Assembly (NCBI RefSeq): GCF_049800675.1
Contig: NZ_JBLOOT010000008.1
Location: 151,337-215,336 of the forward strand
Direction of reading: 5' to 3'
DNA length: 64,000 bases
DNA from: Cauispirillum nitrogeniifigens
GTDB taxonomy: Bacteria > Pseudomonadota > Alphaproteobacteria > Rhodospirillales > Rhodospirillaceae
The notes beneath the pieces are model-generated. The model made no database searches, was not told the DNA's origin, and saw nothing but the letters and a program-made list of their open reading frames with translations. Within the stretch, counting starts at the first letter, position 1, and every line of letters starts with the position of its first letter. This document shows, piece by piece, positions 27,491-34,798 of this stretch. The translations under genes and the position numbers were made by a program.

Positions 27491-27515
27491 CCAAGGGTAT
27501 CCTTGCCGCCCTTGG
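27491..27515. promoter_or_regulatory. Inverted repeat in the flavoprotein-ctaA intergenic region
   Basis: CCAAGGG (27491-27497) and CCCTTGG (27509-27515) with an 11-base spacer; another CCAAGGG lies at 27538-27544. The right arm overlaps the proposed ctaA promoter, so an operator for a regulator of either divergent gene is possible. Confidence 0.4.
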
Positions 27516-27531
27516 TTGTTTAGCATTTAAT
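27503..27531 (+). promoter_or_regulatory. Candidate sigma-70 promoter for ctaA
   Basis: TTGCCG (27503-27508), 17-base spacer, TTTAAT (27526-27531), 24 bases before the ctaA start codon. Pattern match by eye only. Confidence 0.45.
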
Positions 27532-27554
27532 CAAGGACCAAGGGAGGAGGCCGG

Positions 27555-28610
27555 ATGACCAACATCACCGCAGTGGGGCGCTCGGATAGTCGGCTGCCGT
27601 CCGGGCGCGCGCTCCACGGCTGGCTGGTGCTGCTGTGCCTGATGGTGTTCGTCATGGTGCTCCTGGGCGGCGCGACACGGCTGACCGACTCCGGGCTGTC
27701 GATGGTCGAGTGGCAGCCGCTGACCGTGCTGCCGCCGCTGGGGGAGGATGCCTGGCAGGCGGAGTTCGCCAAGTATCAGGCCAGTCCCGAGTTCCGGCAC
27801 AAGACCACCTACATGACCCTCGGCGAGTTCAAGGGCATCTTCTGGCTGGAGTACGTCCATCGCCTGTGGGGCCGGCTGATCGGCGCCGCCGTGCTGCTGC
27901 CGCTGGCGTGGTTCGCCCTGCGCGGCGCGGTCGACCGCCGGCTGGGCCTGCGCATGGGCGGGCTGTTCGTGCTGGGTGGTCTTCAGGGCGTGCTGGGCTG
28001 GTACATGGTGCGCAGCGGTCTGGTCGATCACCCGGAGGTGAGCCAGTACCGTCTGGCCGCCCACCTGGGGCTGGCCATCGTGCTCTATGCCGCGCTGGTG
28101 TGGATGGCGCTGACCCTGCGCCGGCCGGGCGGCGCCCTGGATGCCGGCGGGCGGCGCGCGGCCGGGCTGGCGGCGCTGGTGTTCCTCACCATGCTGTCGG
28201 GCGCCTTCGTCGCCGGGCTTGATGCCGGGCTGACCTACAACACCTTTCCGCTGATGGACGGGGCGCTGGTGCCGCGCGGCCTGGGCGTGCTGGAGCCGGC
28301 GTGGCGTAACCATTTCGAAAACATCACCGCAGTACAGTTCCAGCATCGCGTCCTGGCGCTGGCGACGGTGGGGGCGGCGGTGCTGCTGCGTGCCAGTCTC
28401 GGCGGCGGCGCCCTGACGCCGCGCCGGCGCCGGGCCGCCAATGCCGTCGTGGCCGCCGCCCTGGCGCAGGCCGGGTTGGGCATCGCCACCCTGGTGCTGG
28501 TGGTGCCGGTGCCGTTGGCCGTCGCCCACCAGGGCGGGTCGTTGATCGTGCTCGCCGCCGTCCTGTGGCTGATGGCGGAGAGTCGCACAGGAGTTGCCGA
28601 TGGCCGTTAA
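27555..28610 (+). CDS. ctaA: Heme A synthase (COX15/CtaA)
   Basis: Integral membrane protein of 351 residues that oxidises the C8 methyl of heme O to make heme A for aa3-type cytochrome oxidase. Family markers: the first helix with VLLGGATRLTDSGLSMVEW, histidines in WLEYVHRLWGR, the AAHLGLA helix, and the second-half counterparts FVAGLDAGLTYNTFPLMDG, VQFQHRVLA and VAHQGGSL. About eight transmembrane segments are visible. ATG 27555 follows GGGAGGAGG. It is divergent from the iron-sulfur flavoprotein. Its 3' end overlaps the start of a sensor kinase gene by 11 bases, implying co-transcription. No cytochrome oxidase genes are in the window. Confidence 0.97.
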   Translation: MTNITAVGRSDSRLPSGRALHGWLVLLCLMVFVMVLLGGATRLTDSGLSMVEWQPLTVLPPLGEDAWQAEFAKYQASPEFRHKTTYMTLGEFKGIFWLEYVHRLWGRLIGAAVLLPLAWFALRGAVDRRLGLRMGGLFVLGGLQGVLGWYMVRSGLVDHPEVSQYRLAAHLGLAIVLYAALVWMALTLRRPGGALDAGGRRAAGLAALVFLTMLSGAFVAGLDAGLTYNTFPLMDGALVPRGLGVLEPAWRNHFENITAVQFQHRVLALATVGAAVLLRASLGGGALTPRRRRAANAVVAAALAQAGLGIATLVLVVPVPLAVAHQGGSLIVLAAVLWLMAESRTGVADGR

Positions 28611-31600
28611 CCCGCCACCCGACGCCCATCGCGGCCTGGCCTTTCTGCGCTATTTCTCCCTGGCGAGCCTGCTGATCCTGGCCGGCGCCACGGTGGCCCT
28701 GGCCTTCCTGCTGCGCTGGCAGGCAGAGCGGGATCTTCAGACCTATGCCCTGGACCGCGCCCATCAGCTGGCGGCGGCGGTGTCGCGGCTGATGACCGAC
28801 ACCCTGGCGGCCGATCAGGTGGCGGTGGATGCCGGAAGCGCCCTGCCGGTCCGCGCCGTGGCGGCGGCGGTGACCCTGGCCACCGACCGGCTGCCGCTGC
28901 TCGACGTCAACGTCTATGGCGCCACCGGCGCGCTGATCCATGCCTCGGGCGATGGCGCCCCGAGCCTGCATACGCCCAACCACCCGGTCATCGACCGCGC
29001 CCTGAAGGGCGAGGCGGTGGCCGAACTGCACCACCAGGACGGAACGGCGGGGCTGGCATGGGCGGTGTCGGCCCATGTGCCCCTGCGCCTGGCGGCCGGC
29101 GGGCCGGTGGTCGGGGTGCTCGACATGCACTTCGACATCACCCAGTCCCTGGAGGCGTCACGGCGCAGCCAGAACCTGGTGCTGGCCCTGGGCGGGGTGG
29201 TCATGCTGCTGGTCTACGGCTCGCTGTTCGGCGTCGTCCACCGGGCCGGCGGGCTGCTGCGCCGCCAGGTCGCCGCCGCCGCCGCCGAGGCCGGCGAGCG
29301 CCATCGCGTCGCCGAGGCGCTGGTGGTGTCGGAGCACCGCCTGCGCGCCATCACCGACGCCGTGCCGGCCCTGATCGCCCAGTTCGACACCGCGCAGCGC
29401 TACCTGTTCGCCAATGGCGCCTACAGCGAGTGGTTCGGCATCCAGCCCGAGGATCTGGTCGGCCGCCGTCTGTCGGAGCACCTGGGCGCCACCTACGCGC
29501 CGATGGCCGAGATGGTGACCACCGCCCTGTCCGGCCTCACGGTGACCTTCGAGACGCAGATCGCCCTGCCGCAGGAGACGCGCCACGTGCGCGTCGCCTT
29601 CGTGCCGCAGACGGAGGGGCCGGGCATCGGCGCGCCGGTCAGCGGCTTCTTCTCGATGATCACCGACATCACCGACCTCAAGCGCCTGGAAGGCGACCTG
29701 CGCCTTGCCCGCGACCGCATGGAAGGCGAGGTGGAGCGCCGCACCCAGCTCCTCAAGGAGAGCGAACGGCGGTTCCGCGACATGGCGGTGGCGACCTCCG
29801 ACTGGTTCTGGGAAACCGATTCCCATCACCGCTTCTCGTGGTTCTCGGGCGAACAGCTCGAACGGGCGGGCATCGACACCGAAGGCCTGATCGGCCACAC
29901 CCGCGCCGAGTTCGTCGCCGCCGACGTGGACCCCCGCCTGCTCGCCGTCCACCAGGCCGACCTGGACGCCCACCGGCCGTTCCGCGACTTCACCTACCAC
30001 CGCTACCGCCCTGACGGCCGGCGCCAGTACATCCGCGCCAGCGGCGTGCCGGTGTTCGACAGCGGCGGGCGGTTCCAGGGCTATCGCGGCACCGCCGCCG
30101 ACGTCACTGCCCAGTTCCAGGCCGAAGCCCGCGCCCAGCAGGCCGAAAGCCGCCTGATCGAAGCCATCGAGAGCATTCCCAACGGCTTCCTGCTGTGGGA
30201 CCAGGACGACCGCCTGATGCTGTGGAATCGCGGCATGGTCGACATCTTCCCGCACATGGCGGCGGTCATCCGCGTCGGCATCCCGTTCGAGGAACTGGCC
30301 CGCACCGCCCTGCGCCGCGCCGGCGACAGCGAGGACGACCTGCGCGCCCGCATCGCCGAGCGCGTGCGCACCCACCGTTCCCCCGGCGGGGCGCTGGAGA
30401 TGGAGTTCGACAACGAGCACTGGGTCCTGACCACCGAGCGCCGCACCCCGGACGGCTTCACCGTCGGCGTCTACACCGACGTGTCCGAGCGCAAGCGGGC
30501 CGAACTGGCCCTGTCGCAGAGCGAGGCCGACCTGCGCGCGCTGCTCAAGCTGACCGGCGACCCGGTGCGCACCTTCCATGAAAAGCTGTCGGCCATCATG
30601 CGCTTCGGCAGCCGCCGCTACGGCCTGCCCATCGCCTTCCTCGGCCGCCACGACGCCGACGCCGGGACCATCGTCATCGAGGACGTGGTGGCCCCGCCCG
30701 GCACCCTGGCGCGCGGCGACGCCCTGGCCCTGTCGCGGACCCTGTGCCGCTACACCATCGAACAGGCCGCTCCGCTGGCCATCGCCGACACCTGCGCCGA
30801 CGACTGGCAGGGCGGGGTGGAGTTCGCCGGGCGCACCGTGCGCGCCTACCTCGGGGTGCGCATCCGGGCGCGCGGCCAGACCTATGGCGTGCTGAGCTTC
30901 GCCGGCCCCGAGCCGCATGCCCCCTTCACCGCCAGCGAGATCGAGACCCTGCGCCTGATGGCCCTGTGGGCCGGCGTCGAGCTGTCGCACCATCTGGTGG
31001 AGGCCGACCTGCGCGGCGCCATGAGCCAGGCCGAGACCGCCAACCGCACCAAGTCGGAGTTCCTGGCCAACATGAGCCACGAACTGCGCACCCCGCTCAA
31101 CGCCATCATCGGTTTCTCCGAAGTCATGGCCCAGGAGGTGTTCGGCCCGATCAGCGACCAGTACCGCGACTATGCCGGCAACATCCATGACTCCGGGCGG
31201 CACCTGCTCGACATCATCAACGACATCCTCGACGTGTCGAAGATCGAGTCGGGGCAGTTGGTCCTGCACGAGGAGGACGTCGACCTCACCGCCATCGCCG
31301 CCGCTTCCGTGCGGCTGGTGCGCGAGCGGGCCGACCGGGCGCAGATCGCCCTGATCTCCGACCTGGCGCCGGGCCTGCCGCTGCTGCACGGCGACATGCG
31401 GCGCCTCAAGCAGGTGTTCATCAACCTGCTGTCCAACGCCGTGAAGTTCACCCCGCCCGACGGCACCGTGACCATCAGCGCCCGCCCGACCGGCGACGGC
31501 GGCCTGCGCGTGGTCGTCGCCGACACCGGCATCGGCATGAAGGCCGAGGACGTGCCCCTGGCCCTGACCCCGTTCCGCCAGATCGACAGCGGCCTGGCCC

Positions 31601-31806
31601 GGCGCCACGAAGGCACCGGCCTGGGCCTGCCGCTGACCAAGGCGCTGGTGGAACTGCACGGCGGCACCCTGGCGATCCACTCGGTCTTCGGCGAAGGCAC
31701 CGAGATCCGCCTGTGGTTCCCGCCGGCCCGCGTGGTGACGCGGCTGGCCCAGGCCGGTGCCTTCGTGGCGCCGGGGGAGGGCGCGGTGGCCGAAGCGATG
31801 GAGTAG
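28600..31806 (+). CDS. Membrane-bound PAS/GAF sensor histidine kinase, overlapping ctaA
   Basis: Sensor kinase of 1,068 residues. Membrane helices at about 19-38 and 191-213 bracket a periplasmic domain of about 150 residues. Then PAS domains at about 245-362, 392-507 and 517-632, a GAF domain (about 650-800), the phospho-acceptor region ANMSHELRTPLNAIIGFSEV with His827, and an ATPase domain with INLLSNAVKFTP, DTGIGM (975-980) and GTGLGLPL (1005-1012). There is no receiver. ATG 28600 has AGGAG six bases upstream, which lies inside ctaA, and the genes overlap by 11 bases. Its kinase core is nearly identical in wording to that of the gene at 13467-16226. Translation coupled to ctaA suggests a respiratory or redox input; this is inference. 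Confidence 0.92.
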   Translation: MAVNPPPDAHRGLAFLRYFSLASLLILAGATVALAFLLRWQAERDLQTYALDRAHQLAAAVSRLMTDTLAADQVAVDAGSALPVRAVAAAVTLATDRLPLLDVNVYGATGALIHASGDGAPSLHTPNHPVIDRALKGEAVAELHHQDGTAGLAWAVSAHVPLRLAAGGPVVGVLDMHFDITQSLEASRRSQNLVLALGGVVMLLVYGSLFGVVHRAGGLLRRQVAAAAAEAGERHRVAEALVVSEHRLRAITDAVPALIAQFDTAQRYLFANGAYSEWFGIQPEDLVGRRLSEHLGATYAPMAEMVTTALSGLTVTFETQIALPQETRHVRVAFVPQTEGPGIGAPVSGFFSMITDITDLKRLEGDLRLARDRMEGEVERRTQLLKESERRFRDMAVATSDWFWETDSHHRFSWFSGEQLERAGIDTEGLIGHTRAEFVAADVDPRLLAVHQADLDAHRPFRDFTYHRYRPDGRRQYIRASGVPVFDSGGRFQGYRGTAADVTAQFQAEARAQQAESRLIEAIESIPNGFLLWDQDDRLMLWNRGMVDIFPHMAAVIRVGIPFEELARTALRRAGDSEDDLRARIAERVRTHRSPGGALEMEFDNEHWVLTTERRTPDGFTVGVYTDVSERKRAELALSQSEADLRALLKLTGDPVRTFHEKLSAIMRFGSRRYGLPIAFLGRHDADAGTIVIEDVVAPPGTLARGDALALSRTLCRYTIEQAAPLAIADTCADDWQGGVEFAGRTVRAYLGVRIRARGQTYGVLSFAGPEPHAPFTASEIETLRLMALWAGVELSHHLVEADLRGAMSQAETANRTKSEFLANMSHELRTPLNAIIGFSEVMAQEVFGPISDQYRDYAGNIHDSGRHLLDIINDILDVSKIESGQLVLHEEDVDLTAIAAASVRLVRERADRAQIALISDLAPGLPLLHGDMRRLKQVFINLLSNAVKFTPPDGTVTISARPTGDGGLRVVVADTGIGMKAEDVPLALTPFRQIDSGLARRHEGTGLGLPLTKALVELHGGTLAIHSVFGEGTEIRLWFPPARVVTRLAQAGAFVAPGEGAVAEAME

Positions 31807-31820
31807 GGGCGGCGCGTCTC

Positions 31821-33161
31821 CTACCCGCCGGCATGCCCGCCCTTGCCTACCGCCTTGCGCAGGCGGCGCACGCCGACGAACACCAGGGTGACGACCACCG
31901 GGATGGCGACCAGGGCGGCGGCGTCGGCATTGAGCGGCGCGCCGGCCGCCTTCACGCCCTTGAGCAGGTAGGACACCAGTCCCCAGACGTAGTAGCTGAT
32001 GGCCACCACCGACAGCCCCTCGACGGTTTCCTGGAGGCGCAGTTGCAGGTCGGCGCGGTGGTTCATGGAGCGCAGCAGGTCGCGGTTGCTTTCCTCCATG
32101 GCGATGTCGACGCGGGTGCGCAGCATGTCGGCCGCCCGCGCGATGCGCCGGCCCAGGCCGTCGGCGCGCGCCTCCATGGCCTCGCAGGTGCGCATGGCCG
32201 GGGTGAAGCGGCGGTCCATGAATTCGTGGAACATCTGGGTGCCGCCGATGCGCTCCTCCCGCAGTTCGCGCAAGGACCGCTGCACCAGGGCGTGATAGGC
32301 CCGCGCCGCGCTGAAGCGATAGCCGTGGGCGGCCATCAGGCTTTCCACTTCGGCCGCCACGCGGGTCAGTTCGCGCAGCAGGTCGCGTTCGTCCTCGCCC
32401 GAGGCCGAGGGCGCGGCCATGCGGCTGGTCAGGGCACCGACCTCGCGCTCCAGGCGCGACAGGTGCGGCCCCATGGAGCGCGCCACCGGAAAGGCCAGCA
32501 GTGCCATCATGCGGTAGGTCTCCAGCTCCATCAGCCGTTGCAGCATCCGCCCGTTCTGGCCGCGCGTCAGGCTGCCGGCGCACAGCACCACGCGGCTGAA
32601 GCCGTCCTCGTGGATGCGGAAGTCGCTCCACGCCGCGCCGGCCCCGGCGCCGATGCGGCTGCCGACCACCAGATGGTCGCCGAACCACCTGTTCAGGTGG
32701 GCCGTTGGCAGTTCCCCCCGGTCGCTGTCGCCGGCCATCAGGGCGGCGTGCATGGCCACCAGCACGGCGCCGGGCAGACCGGCCAGCCAGTCGCCGGGCA
32801 CCAGATCCAGGGCGCGGTCCTTGAACGGGTCGTCGAAGGCGTCGAAGCGGTAGAAGGTGTAGGTGGAAAACTCGGTGTGGCGCTCCCACCGCACCCGCAG
32901 GTCCGGCCCCAGGTCGTGGGCGAAGTGGATGGCGCCATCGGGCGGCGGCACCACGCCGAAGCGGTCGCACAGGTCTTCCAGGTGGGCGCGGTCGGCAGCG
33001 GCCGTCTCCTCCCCCGTCGCCACCGCCAGATGGGTGGCGCGCACCGGCGGCTCCAGCACCTCGTAAGGCCTTGCGTGCACCTCGGCGGCCAACTGGTGGC
33101 GCAGGGGGTGCTGGGTCAGGGGCACGGCGCGGGCCTCCTGGATGCTCGCCAGATCGTTCAC
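31821..33161 (-). CDS. DUF3422-family membrane protein
   Basis: Protein of 446 residues matching the DUF3422 family, known mainly from proteobacteria and without an assigned function. The start (HPLRHQLAAEVHARPYE) and the segment FSTYTFYRF are typical. A long helical region with coiled-coil character (about 235-380) precedes two hydrophobic segments at the C-terminus (about 385-402 and 415-435), so it is probably an inner-membrane protein with a large cytoplasmic part. The start is GTG 33161 with GGGGAGA upstream. It converges with the ctaA-linked kinase (14-base gap) and is divergent from tldD, sharing a 161-base region with a perfect inverted repeat. Confidence 0.85.
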   Translation of the reverse strand: MNDLASIQEARAVPLTQHPLRHQLAAEVHARPYEVLEPPVRATHLAVATGEETAAADRAHLEDLCDRFGVVPPPDGAIHFAHDLGPDLRVRWERHTEFSTYTFYRFDAFDDPFKDRALDLVPGDWLAGLPGAVLVAMHAALMAGDSDRGELPTAHLNRWFGDHLVVGSRIGAGAGAAWSDFRIHEDGFSRVVLCAGSLTRGQNGRMLQRLMELETYRMMALLAFPVARSMGPHLSRLEREVGALTSRMAAPSASGEDERDLLRELTRVAAEVESLMAAHGYRFSAARAYHALVQRSLRELREERIGGTQMFHEFMDRRFTPAMRTCEAMEARADGLGRRIARAADMLRTRVDIAMEESNRDLLRSMNHRADLQLRLQETVEGLSVVAISYYVWGLVSYLLKGVKAAGAPLNADAAALVAIPVVVTLVFVGVRRLRKAVGKGGHAGG

Positions 33162-33228
33162 TGCTCAGTCTCCCCGACGGGGGCCACGGACGCGGGTCGA
33201 CACCCTGGCGGCGCGGCCCCATATACAG

Positions 33229-33253
33229 CCATCATAGCGGCACCGTATGATGG
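33229..33253. promoter_or_regulatory. Perfect inverted repeat between the DUF3422 gene and tldD
   Basis: CCATCATA (33229-33236) and TATGATGG (33246-33253) with a 9-base spacer, in the middle of the divergent intergenic region. Candidate operator for one or both genes. Confidence 0.45.
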
Positions 33254-33322
33254 TCCAAACGACCCTTATCATGCTGCGCCGCAACACGTTTTGCCTAGCC
33301 GCACAAAAGAGTGGGAGCCGAC

Positions 33323-34753
33323 ATGGCCGATATCGCCGTCACCGAGGACCTGTTCTTCAACCGCGCCGGCCTCGACAAGGACGCCGTGACCGCCACCGTC
33401 AAGGACGCCCTGGCGGGCTGCGACGATGGCGAGCTGTTCCTGGAATACCGGCAGTCGGAGAGCATCTCCCTGGACGACGGGCGCATCCGCGCCGCCTCCT
33501 TCGACACCTCCCAGGGCTTCGGCCTGCGCAGCGTGTCGGGCGAGGCCACCGGCTACGCCCATGCCTCGGTCCTCGACCACGCGGCGCTGGCCCGCGCGGC
33601 GGAGACGGTGAAGGCCGTGCGCCTGGGCCGCGACGGCACCTTCGCCGCCGGGCCGGTGGGCACCAACCAGGCGCTGTACACCGACGCCAACCCGCTGACC
33701 CCCATTCCCTACGAAACCAAGGTCAAGCTGCTGAGCGACATCGACGCCTATGCCCGTGCCAAGGACCCGCGCGTCAAGCAGGTGATGGCGTCGCTGGCCG
33801 GGTCGTGGCAGGCGGTGCACATCCTGCGCCCCGACGGCGCGGCGGCCGACATCCGCCCGCTGGTGCGCCTGAACGTCACCGTCCTGTGCGGCGAGGGCAC
33901 GCGCCTGGAAACCGGCTCGCACGGCATGGGCGGACGCGTCGCCTATGACGGCGTGATCGACGAGGTATCGTGGAAGATGGCCGTCGACGAGGCCCTGCGC
34001 CAGGCCCTGGTCAACCTCGACAGCGACGATGCCCCGGCCGGCGAGATGCCCGTGGTCCTCGGCCCCGGCTGGTGCGGCGTGCTGCTGCACGAAGCCATCG
34101 GCCACGGCCTGGAGGGCGACTTCAACCGCAAGCGCACCTCGGCCTTCACCGACATGATCGGCCAGCGCGTCGCGGCGCCGGGCGTCACCGTGGTCGACGA
34201 CGGCACCCTGCCCGACCGGCGCGGCAGCCTGACCATCGACGATGAGGGCACGCCGACCTCGCGCACCACCCTGATCGAGGACGGCATCCTCAAGGGCTAC
34301 CTGTTCGACCGCCTCAACGCCCGCCTCATGGGCATGGCGCCCACCGGCAACGGCCGCCGCCAGTCCTACGCCCACAAGCCGCTGCCGCGCATGACCAACA
34401 CCTTCATGCTGGGCGGTGATGCAGACCCGGCGGAGATCCTGGGGTCGGTCAAGAAAGGGCTGTACGCGGTCAACTTCGGCGGCGGGCAGGTGGACATTGT
34501 CTCGGGCAAGTTCGTGTTCTCCTGCACCGAGGCCTACCTGATCGAGGACGGCAAGGTCACGCGGCCGGTCAAGGGCGCCACCCTGATCGGCAACGGCCCG
34601 GACGTGCTGACCAAGGTCAGCATGATCGGCAACGACATGGCCCTGGACCCCGGCATCGGCACCTGCGGCAAGGACGGCCAGGGCGTCGCCTGCGGCGTCG
34701 GCCAGCCGACCATGAAGATCGAAGGGCTGACGGTCGGCGGGACGAGCGCGTAG
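33323..34753 (+). CDS. tldD: Metalloprotease TldD
   Basis: Subunit of the TldD/TldE (PmbA) heterodimeric protease, which trims unfolded peptides and matures some modified peptides. The protein has 476 residues (usual about 480). The zinc motif is in HEAIGHGLEGD (256-266), with the two histidines and downstream cysteine segment VFSCTEAYLIEDGK. Other family segments: SHGMGGRV, GTLPDRRGSLTIDDEGTP, and the C-terminal GIGTCGKDGQGVACGVGQPT. ATG 33323 follows GGGAG; an upstream GTG at 33311 adds four residues without a site. The partner gene tldE/pmbA is not in the window. Confidence 0.97.
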   Translation: MADIAVTEDLFFNRAGLDKDAVTATVKDALAGCDDGELFLEYRQSESISLDDGRIRAASFDTSQGFGLRSVSGEATGYAHASVLDHAALARAAETVKAVRLGRDGTFAAGPVGTNQALYTDANPLTPIPYETKVKLLSDIDAYARAKDPRVKQVMASLAGSWQAVHILRPDGAAADIRPLVRLNVTVLCGEGTRLETGSHGMGGRVAYDGVIDEVSWKMAVDEALRQALVNLDSDDAPAGEMPVVLGPGWCGVLLHEAIGHGLEGDFNRKRTSAFTDMIGQRVAAPGVTVVDDGTLPDRRGSLTIDDEGTPTSRTTLIEDGILKGYLFDRLNARLMGMAPTGNGRRQSYAHKPLPRMTNTFMLGGDADPAEILGSVKKGLYAVNFGGGQVDIVSGKFVFSCTEAYLIEDGKVTRPVKGATLIGNGPDVLTKVSMIGNDMALDPGIGTCGKDGQGVACGVGQPTMKIEGLTVGGTSA

Positions 34754-34798
34754 GGGCGCGCCGTTCCACCGCCCGGTCGTTGCCTGGAGACGCGGAGA

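Noticed and set aside
24248..27523. A 1,091-codon plus-strand frame
   Set aside because: Antisense to the iron-sulfur flavoprotein, whose cofactor motifs are intact; the plus frame is rich in Gln/His/Arg/Gly with no domain.
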